Shown: positions 42,856 through 56,221 of the stretch, piece after piece
Numbering within the stretch: the stretch's first letter is position 1
Layout of the letters: every line of letters begins with the position of its first letter
The notes under the pieces: model-generated
Told to the model about the DNA's origin: nothing
Databases searched by the model: none
The model's input: only the letters and a program-made list of their open reading frames with translations
NCBI RefSeq assembly: GCF_020515695.1
Contig: NZ_JAIWJA010000008.1
Location: 1-64,000, forward strand
Direction: 5' to 3'
DNA: 64,000 nt
From: Pseudomonas sp. MWU16-30317
Lineage (GTDB): Bacteria; Pseudomonadota; Gammaproteobacteria; Pseudomonadales; Pseudomonadaceae
Program-made: the position numbers and the translations under genes

Positions 42856-45126
42856 ATGTTAAACCGCGAGCTCGAAGTCACCCTCAATCTAGCCTTCAAG
42901 GAGGCGCGCTCGAAGCGTCATGAGTTCATGACCGTCGAGCATCTCCTGCTGGCGTTGTTGGATAACGAGGCAGCCTCCACTGTATTGCGCGCCTGTGGCG
43001 CGAACCTCGACAAACTCAAGCATGATCTGCAGGAGTTCATCGATTCCACTACTCCTCTGATTCCCGTTCACGACGAAGACCGCGAAACGCAGCCGACCCT
43101 GGGATTCCAGCGCGTATTGCAGCGCGCGGTATTCCACGTGCAGAGCTCGGGCAAGCGTGAAGTCACCGGCGCCAACGTGCTGGTGGCGATTTTCAGCGAA
43201 CAGGAAAGCCAGGCCGTCTTTCTGCTCAAGCAGCAAAGCGTGGCCCGTATCGATGTGGTCAACTACATTGCCCATGGTATCTCCAAGGTTCCGGGGCACG
43301 GCGACAACAGTGATTCGGAGCAAGAGATGCAAGACGAAGAGGGTGGTGAGTCTTCCGCATCCAGCAATCCGCTGGATGCCTACGCCAGCAACCTCAACGA
43401 ACTTGCTCGCCAGGGTCGTATCGATCCGTTGGTCGGACGCGAGAATGAAGTCGAGCGCGTTGCGCAGATTCTCGCTCGTCGGCGCAAGAACAACCCGCTG
43501 CTGGTCGGTGAGGCCGGTGTCGGCAAGACCGCCATCGCCGAGGGACTGGCCAAGCGCATCGTCGACAATCAGGTCCCTGATCTGCTTGCCAACAGCGTGG
43601 TCTATTCCCTGGACCTCGGGGCACTGCTGGCCGGCACCAAGTACCGCGGCGATTTCGAGAAGCGCTTCAAGGCGCTGCTTGGCGAGCTGAAAAAACGTCC
43701 GCAGGCGATCCTGTTCATCGACGAAATCCACACCATCATCGGTGCGGGCGCAGCGTCGGGTGGGGTCATGGATGCGTCCAACCTGCTTAAGCCCTTGCTG
43801 TCGTCCGGTGATATCCGTTGCATCGGCTCGACCACCTTCCAGGAATTTCGCGGGATTTTCGAAAAAGACCGCGCCTTGGCGCGGCGTTTCCAGAAAGTCG
43901 ATGTCAGCGAGCCTTCGGTGGAAGACACCATCGGCATTCTGCGCGGCCTCAAAGGGCGTTTCGAGGCTCACCACAGTATCGAGTACAGCGACGAAGCGTT
44001 GCGCGCCGCCGCTGAACTGGCGTCTCGCTACATCAACGATCGGCACATGCCGGACAAGGCCATCGATGTAATCGATGAGGCTGGCGCCTATCAGCGTCTG
44101 CAGCCTGTCGAGAATCGGGTCAAGCGCATCGAAGTGCCGCAAGTCGAAGACATCGTCGCAAAAATCGCGCGGATTCCGCCAAAGCACGTCACCAGTTCCG
44201 ACAAGGAGCTGCTGCGCAATCTGGAGCGCGATCTCAAGCTCACGGTGTTTGGTCAGGACGCGGCGATCGATTCGCTGTCGACGGCCATCAAGTTGTCCCG
44301 TGCCGGCCTCAAGTCGCCCGACAAGCCAGTGGGTTCGTTCCTGTTCGCAGGCCCCACCGGTGTCGGCAAGACCGAAGCTGCTCGTCAGTTGGCCAAGGCC
44401 ATGGGTATCGAGCTGGTGCGTTTCGACATGTCCGAGTACATGGAGCGTCACACCGTGTCGCGTCTGATCGGTGCGCCGCCGGGCTATGTCGGTTTCGATC
44501 AGGGCGGTCTGCTCACCGAAGCCATCACCAAGCAACCTCACTGCGTGTTGCTGCTCGATGAGATCGAGAAGGCCCATCCGGAAGTCTTCAACCTGCTGTT
44601 ACAGGTGATGGATCACGGGACCCTGACCGACAACAACGGCCGCAAGGCGGATTTCCGCAACGTGATTCTGATCATGACCACCAACGCCGGTGCTGAAACC
44701 GCAGCTCGGGCCTCGATCGGGTTTACCCATCAGGACCACTCCAGCGATGCCATGGAAGTGATCAAGAAGAGCTTCACGCCGGAGTTCCGCAACCGCCTGG
44801 ACACGATCATCCAGTTCGGTCGCCTCAGCCACGAAGTCATCAAGAGCGTGGTGGACAAGTTCCTTACGGAGCTGCAGGCGCAACTGGAAGACAAGCGTGT
44901 ACTGCTGGAGGTGACGGAAGCTGCCCGTGGCTGGTTGGCGTCCGGAGGCTACGACGTACAGATGGGTGCGCGGCCGATGGCGCGTTTGATCCAGGACAAG
45001 ATCAAGCGTCCGCTGGCCGAGGAAATCCTGTTTGGCGAATTGGCCGATCACGGCGGGGTGGTGCATATCGACGTGAAGGACGGCGAAATCACGTTCGACT
45101 ACGAGACCACTGCCGAACTGGCCTGA
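42856..45126 (+). CDS. clpA: ATP-dependent Clp protease ATP-binding subunit ClpA
   Basis: A 756-residue AAA+ unfoldase with the Clp N domain (about 1-145) and two ATPase modules: Walker A GEAGVGKTAIAEG with Walker B ILFIDEIHT in D1, and GPTGVGKTEAARQ with VLLLDEIEKAHPEVFN in D2. The acidic linker after residue 150 (DSEQEMQDEEGG) is usual. It works with ClpP, which is not encoded here. GAGGTGA precedes the ATG. Confidence 0.97.
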   Translation: MLNRELEVTLNLAFKEARSKRHEFMTVEHLLLALLDNEAASTVLRACGANLDKLKHDLQEFIDSTTPLIPVHDEDRETQPTLGFQRVLQRAVFHVQSSGKREVTGANVLVAIFSEQESQAVFLLKQQSVARIDVVNYIAHGISKVPGHGDNSDSEQEMQDEEGGESSASSNPLDAYASNLNELARQGRIDPLVGRENEVERVAQILARRRKNNPLLVGEAGVGKTAIAEGLAKRIVDNQVPDLLANSVVYSLDLGALLAGTKYRGDFEKRFKALLGELKKRPQAILFIDEIHTIIGAGAASGGVMDASNLLKPLLSSGDIRCIGSTTFQEFRGIFEKDRALARRFQKVDVSEPSVEDTIGILRGLKGRFEAHHSIEYSDEALRAAAELASRYINDRHMPDKAIDVIDEAGAYQRLQPVENRVKRIEVPQVEDIVAKIARIPPKHVTSSDKELLRNLERDLKLTVFGQDAAIDSLSTAIKLSRAGLKSPDKPVGSFLFAGPTGVGKTEAARQLAKAMGIELVRFDMSEYMERHTVSRLIGAPPGYVGFDQGGLLTEAITKQPHCVLLLDEIEKAHPEVFNLLLQVMDHGTLTDNNGRKADFRNVILIMTTNAGAETAARASIGFTHQDHSSDAMEVIKKSFTPEFRNRLDTIIQFGRLSHEVIKSVVDKFLTELQAQLEDKRVLLEVTEAARGWLASGGYDVQMGARPMARLIQDKIKRPLAEEILFGELADHGGVVHIDVKDGEITFDYETTAELA

Positions 45127-45153
45127 CCGGCATCCCCAAGGTCGCGGGCCCTG

Positions 45154-45181
45154 CCCGCGAAGCCCTGAAAAGCTTCGCGGG
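45154..45181. repeat. REP-like palindrome after clpA
   Basis: CCCGCGAAGC (45154-45163) pairs with GCTTCGCGGG (45172-45181); the flanks (GGTCGCGGGCCCTG, GAGCCTGCTTCCACAGGG) look like a diverged REP unit. Confidence 0.5.
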
Positions 45182-45233
45182 TAGAGCCTGCTTCCACAGG
45201 GAGTAGTCGTAAATTCCAAACAGCGCCCACACA

Positions 45234-45261
45234 AAAACGCCCGGCATCAGCCGGGCGTTTT
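45234..45261. terminator. bidirectional terminator between clpA and infA
   Basis: A perfect 12-bp stem (45234-45245 with 45250-45261, AAAACGCCCGGC) with an ATCA loop has A and T tracts on its two sides and serves both convergent genes. Confidence 0.9.
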
Positions 45262-45273
45262 CGTTGGGGTCAC

Positions 45274-45492
45274 TTAGCGAGCGCGGTAAGTGATACGCCC
45301 CTTGCTCAGGTCATAAGGCGTCAGTTCGACGCGAACCTTGTCGCCAGTGAGGATTCGGATGTAGTTCTTGCGCATCTTTCCGGAGATGTGCGCAGTTACG
45401 ACGTGCCCATTTTCCAACTCCACGCGAAACATGGTGTTGGGCAGGGTGTCGACGACAGTGCCTTCCATTTCGAAGCTGTCTTCTTTCGACAT
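45274..45492 (-). CDS. infA: translation initiation factor IF-1
   Basis: A 72-residue OB-fold factor that binds the ribosomal A site with IF-2 and IF-3. The sequence from [19 protein letters not shown] to the end KGRITYRAR is the normal full length. The start at 45492 is set by length and homology; the longer frame to 45585 is unsupported. Confidence 0.98.
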
Positions 45493-45604
45493 GCAGTAAA
45501 GCCCTCGGTGTCCAGTTAATGGCCCGGTGCAACTGCGCCAGGCAAAAGCGGCGTGCATTGTGCCCGAAAAAGGGTCGGCAAGCAAAGGGGCTTATTTTAA
45601 ATGG

Positions 45605-46312
45605 CTAGTTGAGCGCAACCCAGCGCTGATTGATCAGCAATTCGATAGGGCGATACTGGGTCTTGTAGTTCATCTTTTTGCAGTTCTTGATCCAGTAACC
45701 CAAGTACACGGCGTCCAGTTCCTGACGCAATGCTTCGCCGATCTGCCAGAGGATGGCGTATCGACCTAGGCTGCGGCGCTCTTCGTCGGGATCGTAGAAG
45801 GTATACACCGCCGACAGGCCGTTGGGCAGCAAGTCAGTCACCGCAATCGCCAGCAGGCGACCCTCAAGGCGGAATTCGTAAAAGCGCGAGAAGGGCAGAT
45901 CGCGCACCAGGAAGGTGGAGAACTGATCGCGGCTGGGCGGGTACATGTCGCCATCGGCGTGGCGTTGTTCGATGTAGCGTTGGTAGAGGTCGAAATATTC
46001 CTCGGTATAGCGCGGCGTGGTGCTGAACACCTCGATATCGGCATTGCGTTTGAGAATGCGTTTTTGCTGGCGATTGGGCACAAAGCCCACCGCCGGGATG
46101 CGTGCCGGCACGCAGGCATTGCAGCGTTGGCAATGAGGGCGGTACAGGTGATCGCCGCTGCGCCGGAAACCCATCTCCGAGAGGTCGGCGTACACGTTGA
46201 CGTCCATCGGCTGGCTGGGGTCGAGGAACAGCGTGGTGGCCTGTTCATCGGGCAGGTAGCTGCAGGAGTGGGGCTGAGTGGCATAGAACTTCAAGCGCGC
46301 CAGCTCGGTCAT
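45605..46312 (-). CDS. bpt: aspartate/glutamate leucyltransferase (Bpt/Ate)
   Basis: A 235-residue aminoacyl-tRNA-protein transferase that adds leucine to N-terminal Asp or Glu, making an N-degron for ClpS. The N-terminal cysteine motifs (PHSCSYLP and HCQRCNACVPARI) and the C-terminal YLGYWIKNCKKMNYK are family hallmarks. The ATG at 46312 has GAGGGT upstream. It lies between infA and aat. Confidence 0.93.
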   Translation of the reverse strand: MTELARLKFYATQPHSCSYLPDEQATTLFLDPSQPMDVNVYADLSEMGFRRSGDHLYRPHCQRCNACVPARIPAVGFVPNRQQKRILKRNADIEVFSTTPRYTEEYFDLYQRYIEQRHADGDMYPPSRDQFSTFLVRDLPFSRFYEFRLEGRLLAIAVTDLLPNGLSAVYTFYDPDEERRSLGRYAILWQIGEALRQELDAVYLGYWIKNCKKMNYKTQYRPIELLINQRWVALN

Positions 46313-46384
46313 GATCAACCCTCGGAGTAAAACCTTTTCACAAGTGTAAGCCAGCGTCGAACAACTCGCCTAGCAAAGCTGGCC

Positions 46385-47065
46385 TCAAGACTGCCAATCG
46401 GTGGTATCAGGCTGGTCAAGATGTCGGCTCAGGAACGCCGCGAATTCCTGGCGCGCTATGGAGCGGGCGCCCAGGCTGATCAGGTGATCGGTCGGCATCT
46501 GACAGTCGATCAGTACCACGCCTCCGGCTTGCAGGCGCTCTACGAGGCTGGCAAAGCCTATCTTGGAGGCGTTGTCGGCCCGGCTGAACATCGACTCGCC
46601 AAAAAACAGCTGGCCCATGGCGAGGCCGTACAGGCCGCCTACCAGGCTGCCTTGGTCCCAGACCTCCACGGAATGGGCGAAGCCGCGACGGTGCAGCTCC
46701 AGATAGGCCGCCTGCATGTTGTCGGTGATCCAGGTGCCGTCGGCATAGGCGCGGGGGCCGGCGCAGGCGTGAATGACGGCGGCGAAATCCCGATCGAAGG
46801 TGACCTGGTAGCGGCCTTGGCGCATCAGCTTGCGCAGGCTGCGTGATACGTGGAGCTCGGCAGGGAAGAGCACCGTGCGTGGATCGGGCGACCACCAGAG
46901 AATGGGCTGGCCATCCTGATACCAGGGAAAACAGCCATGCCGGTAGGCCTGGATCAGCCTGTCGGCGCTCAGGTCGCCGCCGGCCGCGAGCAGGCCGTTG
47001 GGTTCGCGCAGGGCTTTGTCCAGGGGGGGGAAGATCAGTTCGTCGCGTTTGAGCCAGGTCAGCAT
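46385..47065 (-). CDS. aat: leucyl/phenylalanyl-tRNA-protein transferase
   Basis: A 226-residue enzyme that adds Leu or Phe to N-terminal Arg or Lys. The family core GLLAAGGDLSADRLIQAYRHG, FPWYQDGQPILWWSPDPR and the catalytic GGLYGLAMGQLFFGESMFS region are intact. The start at 47065 (MLTWLKRDELIFPP) follows the Pseudomonas family; 47110 is the upstream alternative. No strong ribosome site is visible. Confidence 0.93.
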   Translation of the reverse strand: MLTWLKRDELIFPPLDKALREPNGLLAAGGDLSADRLIQAYRHGCFPWYQDGQPILWWSPDPRTVLFPAELHVSRSLRKLMRQGRYQVTFDRDFAAVIHACAGPRAYADGTWITDNMQAAYLELHRRGFAHSVEVWDQGSLVGGLYGLAMGQLFFGESMFSRADNASKIGFASLVERLQAGGVVLIDCQMPTDHLISLGARSIARQEFAAFLSRHLDQPDTTDWQS

Positions 47066-47350
47066 GCCGTCTACAACGTGAAGAGGGGAGGGCGGTGCCG
47101 GTGTCTGCACCGATGAGTGGCGATCAGTATCCTAGCAAGGTTGGTGGGCGTCGAGAACTTCCATGGGGGTGACAGGGTCGTACGGCTGCGCCGTTTATGG
47201 TGTGGGGCATTTGCCCAGGAATTTGTAGGAAAGGTCTGGTCTGATGCCCTTTCATGAAACCCTTGCATAAGCCTTTGTCATGTAAGGGAATGCATGCTCA
47301 AATTGAATTCGTCGGCACAGTCATCGCCGACGACCGTCGCCCGCCCTCCA

Positions 47351-47384
47351 TTGGCGTGGCAACGAGACGCCAAACCCGTACAAT
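47351..47384 (+). promoter_or_regulatory. inverted repeat and -10-like element before ftsK
   Basis: TTGGCGT (47351-47357) and ACGCCAA (47367-47373) form a 7-bp inverted repeat just upstream of a TACAAT -10-like hexamer (47379-47384). If this is the promoter, transcription starts near 47391 and the in-frame ATG at 47385 cannot be the ftsK start. A small hairpin (ACCGGCT/AGCCGGT near 47431-47449) lies in the leader. The remainder of 47066-47350 shows no gene. Confidence 0.35.
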
Positions 47385-47501
47385 ATGGCCTTTGCAGGCA
47401 GTACACTGAGCAGGCGTCACCTTTTTTCGACCGGCTGGCTCAGCCGGTTTCGTCAAGTCATCTATCGTTGGGCGCGCCCATCGCGCAGGAAAAGACGCGT
47501 T

Positions 47502-49967
<2,466 letters not shown>

Positions 49968-50040
49968 TTAGGTAGTCGCCGACGTGCCAGGCGGCGCGTC
50001 GGCTTTGATTTTTTTAGCGTCATGTCTAACGAGGATTCCC

Positions 50041-50664
50041 ATGCGCCTGATTCGCATGCTGTTGGTTTCTGCACTGGCTCTGTCCACCTTGCCGGCCCAT
50101 GCCGGTGACAAGGACGTGGCAAGCTTGACGAAGTTGCTCGAAACGTCTCAGACCCTGCAAGCCAACTTCTCGCAGTTGACGCTGGACGGCGGCGGCACGC
50201 AGCTGCAAGAGACTGCCGGGCAGATGGTGCTGCAGCGTCCGGGCCTGTTCTATTGGCACACCAATGCTCCTAACGAGCAAACGATGGTCTCCGATGGCAA
50301 GAAGGTCTCTCTGTATGACCCTGACCTGCAACAGGTCACCATCAAGACCCTCGATCAGCGCCTGACCCAGACCCCGGCCTTGCTGCTCTCCGGCGATATC
50401 TCCAAGATCAACCAGAGCTTCGATATCACCTCCAAGGAGTCCGGCAACATTATTGATTTCACCCTCAAGCCGAAGACCAAGGACACCCTGTTCGACTCCC
50501 TGCGGCTGTCCTTTCGTAGCGGCTTGATCAACGACATGCAGCTGATCGACAGCGTTGGTCAGCGCACCAACATCCTCTTCACCGGGGTCAAGGCCAACGA
50601 GAAGGTGGATGCAAGCAAGTTCACCTTTGTCCCGCCCAAGGGAACCGACGTCATTCAGGAGTAA
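50041..50664 (+). CDS. lolA: outer-membrane lipoprotein carrier LolA
   Basis: A 207-residue periplasmic chaperone that takes lipoproteins from LolCDE to LolB. The signal peptide ends in TLPAHA; the mature protein has the half-barrel pattern with QANFSQLTLD and RPGLFYWHTNAP. The ATG at 50041 has GAGGA upstream and gives the proper signal peptide. It lies between ftsK and rarA. Confidence 0.95.
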   Translation: MRLIRMLLVSALALSTLPAHAGDKDVASLTKLLETSQTLQANFSQLTLDGGGTQLQETAGQMVLQRPGLFYWHTNAPNEQTMVSDGKKVSLYDPDLQQVTIKTLDQRLTQTPALLLSGDISKINQSFDITSKESGNIIDFTLKPKTKDTLFDSLRLSFRSGLINDMQLIDSVGQRTNILFTGVKANEKVDASKFTFVPPKGTDVIQE

Positions 50665-50675
50665 GTGGTTCGCCC

Positions 50676-52001
50676 ATGGACCTGTTTCGCAGCGATCCCA
50701 TCGCCCAGCCACTGGCCGCACGCTTGCGCGCCAGCAACCTCGACGAGTACGTCGGGCAGGAACACGTGTTGGCGCGCGGCAAGCCCCTGCGCGAGGCGCT
50801 GGAGCAGGGCGCTCTGCATTCGATGATCTTCTGGGGCCCGCCGGGGGTCGGTAAAACTACCTTGGCGCGGCTACTGGCCAAGGTTTCGGATGCACATTTC
50901 GAAACCGTCTCGGCAGTGCTGGCCGGGGTCAAGGAAATCCGCCAGGCCGTCGAGGTGGCCAAGCAGCAGGCCGGTCAATACGGCAAGCGCACTATCCTGT
51001 TCGTCGACGAAGTACACCGTTTCAACAAGTCGCAACAAGACGCCTTCCTGCCTTATGTCGAGGACGGCACGCTCATCTTTATCGGCGCCACCACCGAAAA
51101 CCCCTCGTTCGAGCTCAATAACGCCTTGCTCTCGCGGGCGCGGGTGTATGTGCTCAAAAGTCTCGACGAAGCCGCCATGCGCAAGCTGGTCGACCGCGCG
51201 CTCACCGAGGAGCGCGGTCTGGGCAAGCATCATTTCACCTTGGGCGACGAGGCCTTTCGCATCCTCATGGCGGCGGCCGACGGTGATGGTCGACGCCTGC
51301 TCAATCTGCTCGAAAACGCCTCGGACCTTGCCGATGACGACAGCGAAATCGGCGTCGAGCTGTTGCAAAGCCTGCTGGGCGACACACGGCGACGCTTCGA
51401 CAAGGGTGGCGAGGCGTTTTACGACCAGATCTCGGCGCTGCACAAATCTGTGCGCGGCTCCAATCCGGACGGCGCGCTGTACTGGTTCGCACGCATGATC
51501 GACGGCGGCTGCGACCCGTTGTACATCGCTCGGCGCGTGGTGCGCATGGCCAGCGAAGACATCGGCAACGCCGACCCGCGTGCCTTGCCGCTGTGCTTGG
51601 CGGCGTGGGATGTGCAGGAGCGCCTCGGCAGCCCGGAAGGCGAGTTGGCCGTGGCTCAGGCGATCATCTACCTGGCCAGCGCGCCGAAGAGCAACGCGGT
51701 GTACATGGGCTTCAAGACCGCCATGCGCGAGGCCGCCGAATTCGGTTCGCTGGAAGTGCCGCTGCACCTGCGCAACGCACCGACCAAGCTGATGAAACAA
51801 CTCGGCTATGGCGAGGAATATCGTTACGCGCATGATGAACCTGACGCCTATGCGGCCGGCGAAGACTACTTCCCCGACTCCCTGCAGCCGCGTCCCTATT
51901 ACCAGCCGGTGCCCCGCGGTCTTGAGCTCAAGATCGGGGAAAAACTACGGCATCTGGCCCAACTCGACCAGAACAGCCCTCGGAGGCGAAGAAAAGAGTG
52001 A
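50676..52001 (+). CDS. rarA: replication-associated recombination protein RarA
   Basis: A 441-residue AAA+ ATPase of the RarA/MgsA/WRNIP1 family that acts at stalled replication forks. Walker A is GPPGVGKTTLARLLA, Walker B is ILFVDEVHRFNKSQQD, and GATTENPSFELN forms sensor 1. The C-terminal tetramerisation region is full length. Its stop overlaps the crcB GTG start. Confidence 0.95.
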   Translation: MDLFRSDPIAQPLAARLRASNLDEYVGQEHVLARGKPLREALEQGALHSMIFWGPPGVGKTTLARLLAKVSDAHFETVSAVLAGVKEIRQAVEVAKQQAGQYGKRTILFVDEVHRFNKSQQDAFLPYVEDGTLIFIGATTENPSFELNNALLSRARVYVLKSLDEAAMRKLVDRALTEERGLGKHHFTLGDEAFRILMAAADGDGRRLLNLLENASDLADDDSEIGVELLQSLLGDTRRRFDKGGEAFYDQISALHKSVRGSNPDGALYWFARMIDGGCDPLYIARRVVRMASEDIGNADPRALPLCLAAWDVQERLGSPEGELAVAQAIIYLASAPKSNAVYMGFKTAMREAAEFGSLEVPLHLRNAPTKLMKQLGYGEEYRYAHDEPDAYAAGEDYFPDSLQPRPYYQPVPRGLELKIGEKLRHLAQLDQNSPRRRRKE

Positions 52002-52372
52002 TTCCAACAATCATTGCGGTTACTTTTGGCGGTATCGTTGGCACACTGTTGCGCTTCGCCACCGGCACGATTGTCAGTGCACACTGGCCGCGTTACTTCT
52101 ATGCCGGTACGCTGGCGGTCAATATCGTCGGGTGCCTGTTGATCGGCTACCTGTATGGCCTGTTCCTGATTCGCCCGGAGATCCCGGTGGAAGTGCGCTC
52201 GGGATTGATCGTCGGCTTCATCGGCGGGCTGACCACGTTTTCGTCATTTTCCCTGGACACCGTACGCCTGCTCGAGGGCGGCCAGGCCCTGACCGCCATC
52301 GGCTACTGCGCCGTCAGCGTATTCGGCGGCCTGTTTGCGACCTGGGCTGGCCTGGCCCTGACCAAAATCTGA
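51998..52372 (+). CDS. crcB: fluoride exporter CrcB/Fluc
   Basis: A 124-residue membrane protein with four helices, a dual-topology fluoride channel subunit. Conserved elements are GGIVGTLLRF in helix 1, the NIVGCLLIG helix with the key asparagine, and GGLTTFSSFS in helix 3 with the phenylalanine pair. It starts at a GTG in a 4-nt overlap with rarA. No fluoride riboswitch precedes it because it is inside the operon. Confidence 0.94.
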   Translation: MIPTIIAVTFGGIVGTLLRFATGTIVSAHWPRYFYAGTLAVNIVGCLLIGYLYGLFLIRPEIPVEVRSGLIVGFIGGLTTFSSFSLDTVRLLEGGQALTAIGYCAVSVFGGLFATWAGLALTKI

Positions 52373-52399
52373 ACCAATACTGATAAACGAGAGAACGAC

Positions 52400-53680
<1,281 letters not shown>

Positions 53681-55075
53681 ATGGAGTTTCTGCCGCTGTT
53701 TCACAAGCTGCAAGGCAGCCATGTACTGGTGGTCGGCGGCGGCGAGATCGCCTTGCGCAAATCGCGGTTGCTGGTGGATGCGGGGGCGCTGATCCGTGTG
53801 GTCGCGCCAGAGGTCGAACATCAACTGCAAGCAATGGTCGACGGTAGCGGTGGCGAGGTACGGCGACGTGGTTATGCCGAGGCGGATCTTGACGGTTGCC
53901 AGCTGGTTATCGCCGCGACTGACGATCAGGCGCTTAACGCCCAAGTGTCAGCCGATGCCAAGCGCCGCTGCGTGCCGGTCAATGTGGTCGACGCGCCAGC
54001 GCTTTGCAGTGTGATCTTCCCGGCCATCGTCGATCGTTCGCCCTTGGTGGTCGCGGTGTCCAGTGGCGGCGATGCGCCGGTGCTGGCGCGGCTGATCCGC
54101 GCCAAGCTGGAGACCTGGATTCCTTCCACCTACGGTGAACTGGCCGGCCTGGCCGCGCGCTTTCGCAGCCGGGTCAAGCAGCTCTATCCGGATGTGACCC
54201 AGCGTCGGGCGTTCTGGGAGGAGGTCTTCCAGGGCCCGATTGCCGATCGCCAGCTAGCCGGGCAAGGCGCCGAGGCCGAACGCCTGTTGGAGGCCAAGGT
54301 CAACGGTGCGCCGCCCCATGCGCCGGGGGAAGTGTATCTGGTGGGTGCAGGCCCGGGTGATCCGGACCTGCTGACCTTCAAGGCACTGCGCTTGATGCAA
54401 CAGGCTGATGTGGTGCTTTACGATCGGTTGGTTGCTCCGGCGATTCTAGACCTGTGTCGCCGCGACGCCGAGCGGATCTATGTCGGCAAGCGCCGCGCCG
54501 ATCATGCCTTGCCACAGGAGCAGATCAACAAACAGTTGGTGGACCTGGCCAAGCAAGGTAAGCGCGTGCTGCGCTTGAAGGGCGGGGACCCCTTCATCTT
54601 CGGGCGCGGCGGTGAGGAGATCGAAGAGCTGGCGGCCCATGGCATTCCCTTTCAGGTGGTGCCGGGTATCACGGCGGCCAGTGGTTGCTCGGCCTATGCC
54701 GGGATTCCGCTGACCCACCGCGACTATGCCCAGTCGGTGCGCTTCGTGACCGGCCACTTGAAGAACAATACCAGCGATCTGCCTTGGCCGGATCTGGTCG
54801 CGCCCGCGCAAACGGTGGTGTTCTACATGGGCCTGATCGGCTTGCCTATCATTTGCGAGCAGATGATCAAGCACGGGCGCAGTGCCGATACCCCGGCGGC
54901 GTTGATTCAGCAGGGCACGACGGTCAATCAGCGGGTGTTCACCGGGACCTTGGCGGACTTGCCGCGCCTGGTGGCGGAGCATGAAGTTCATGCGCCGACA
55001 TTGGTGATCGTCGGTGAGGTGGTGATGTTGCGCGACAAGCTGAAGTGGTTTGAGGGCGCGCAGGCTAGCGTCTAG
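53681..55075 (+). CDS. cysG: sirohaem synthase CysG
   Basis: A 464-residue trifunctional enzyme. The N-terminal part (about 1-205) is the precorrin-2 dehydrogenase/ferrochelatase with the NAD loop VVGGGEIALRKSR; the C-terminal part is uroporphyrinogen-III methyltransferase with VYLVGAGPGDPDLLT and GGDPFIFGRGGEE. Sirohaem serves sulfite and nitrite reductases. The ATG directly abuts the serS stop. Confidence 0.96.
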   Translation: MEFLPLFHKLQGSHVLVVGGGEIALRKSRLLVDAGALIRVVAPEVEHQLQAMVDGSGGEVRRRGYAEADLDGCQLVIAATDDQALNAQVSADAKRRCVPVNVVDAPALCSVIFPAIVDRSPLVVAVSSGGDAPVLARLIRAKLETWIPSTYGELAGLAARFRSRVKQLYPDVTQRRAFWEEVFQGPIADRQLAGQGAEAERLLEAKVNGAPPHAPGEVYLVGAGPGDPDLLTFKALRLMQQADVVLYDRLVAPAILDLCRRDAERIYVGKRRADHALPQEQINKQLVDLAKQGKRVLRLKGGDPFIFGRGGEEIEELAAHGIPFQVVPGITAASGCSAYAGIPLTHRDYAQSVRFVTGHLKNNTSDLPWPDLVAPAQTVVFYMGLIGLPIICEQMIKHGRSADTPAALIQQGTTVNQRVFTGTLADLPRLVAEHEVHAPTLVIVGEVVMLRDKLKWFEGAQASV

Positions 55076-55123
55076 GCGAGTATCTGTGGCGTTTGATCTA
55101 CTGTCTTCGCCGCCGAACGCGCC

Positions 55124-55180
55124 GCCTTGCTCCTACAGTGATCTGAAATCGTAGATCTGTGGGAGCAAGGCCTGCCCGCA
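55124..55180. repeat. REP palindrome after cysG
   Basis: GCCTTGCTCCTACAG (55124-55138) is complementary, with one mismatch, to CTGTGGGAGCAAGGC (55157-55171), followed by CTGCCCGCAA. It is the same unit as at 391-460. Confidence 0.7.
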
Positions 55181-55213
55181 AAGCGGCCATCCCAGGCCGC
55201 CAAATCTCCAGAT

Positions 55214-56221
55214 TCAAACCCCGGCCTTGTGCCACACACCGCGGCCCGTCAATCGCTGGCGATCATGCTCCACGGTGAAATCCTGTAGCGGCCCCTTGGG
55301 CACGATCCCGGTCGGGTTGATGGTCTTGTGGCTGCCATAGTAATGATGCTGGATATGGTAGATATCCACCGTCTGCGCAATCCCAGGCCACTGATACAGC
55401 TCCCTCAGCCAATTCGACAGATTCGGGTAGTCGGCAATTCGCCGCAAATTGCATTTGAAGTGCCCATAGTAGACGGCATCGAAGCGAATCATTGTGGTGA
55501 ACAGGCGGATATCCGCTTCCGTCAGGTATTCGCCAACCAGGTAGCGCCTCTCGCCCAACAACGTTTCTAGCTGGTCCAGCTCGGCAAACAGCTCGTCGAA
55601 AGCCTTTTCATATGCACCCTGGGACGTCGCGAAGCCGGCACGATAGACGCCGTTGTTCACGGCGGGGTAGATACGCTCGTTAAGGGCATCGATGGTTGGT
55701 CGATGCGGCTCGGGGTAAAAATCCAAGCGATTGCCCGTCAGGTCATCGAATGCGCTATTGAACATGCGGATGATCTCCGCCGATTCGTTACTGACGATGC
55801 GTTTGAGCTGCTTGTCCCATAGCACCGGCACCGTGACGCGGCCGGTGTAGCCTGGAGTCTCCGAGGTGTAACGCTGATACATGAACGTCAGGCTATCCAG
55901 AGCATCGCCTGTAGAGCCTTTGTCGGTATCGAAGGTCCAGCCGTTTTCGCCCATGAACCAGCTGACCACCGAGACATCGACCAGCGAATCGAGGCCTTTT
56001 AGTGCGCGCATGATCAGCGTTCGGTGAGCCCAAGGGCAGGCCAGCGAGACATACAGGTGATAGCGACCGGCTTCGGCCGCAAAGCCGCCTTCACCGGTGG
56101 GACCTGGACGCCCATCGCGGGTCACCCAGTTGCGCCGCTGTGCGGCCTCGCGCTGAAAAGCGCCGTCCTTGCTGCTTTCGTACCACTGGTCGTGCCAGCG
56201 CCCCTCGATCAGCAAGCCCAT
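55214..56221 (-). CDS. yqjG: glutathionyl-hydroquinone reductase (xi-class GST)
   Basis: A 335-residue enzyme of the YqjG/PcpF family that reduces glutathionyl-hydroquinones. The active-site cysteine is in SLACPWAHRT; the C-terminal helical domain (GERRYLVGEYLTEADIRLFTT) is typical. AAGGAG lies 7 bases before the ATG at 56221. It stands alone, convergent with cysG. Confidence 0.92.
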   Translation of the reverse strand: MGLLIEGRWHDQWYESSKDGAFQREAAQRRNWVTRDGRPGPTGEGGFAAEAGRYHLYVSLACPWAHRTLIMRALKGLDSLVDVSVVSWFMGENGWTFDTDKGSTGDALDSLTFMYQRYTSETPGYTGRVTVPVLWDKQLKRIVSNESAEIIRMFNSAFDDLTGNRLDFYPEPHRPTIDALNERIYPAVNNGVYRAGFATSQGAYEKAFDELFAELDQLETLLGERRYLVGEYLTEADIRLFTTMIRFDAVYYGHFKCNLRRIADYPNLSNWLRELYQWPGIAQTVDIYHIQHHYYGSHKTINPTGIVPKGPLQDFTVEHDRQRLTGRGVWHKAGV

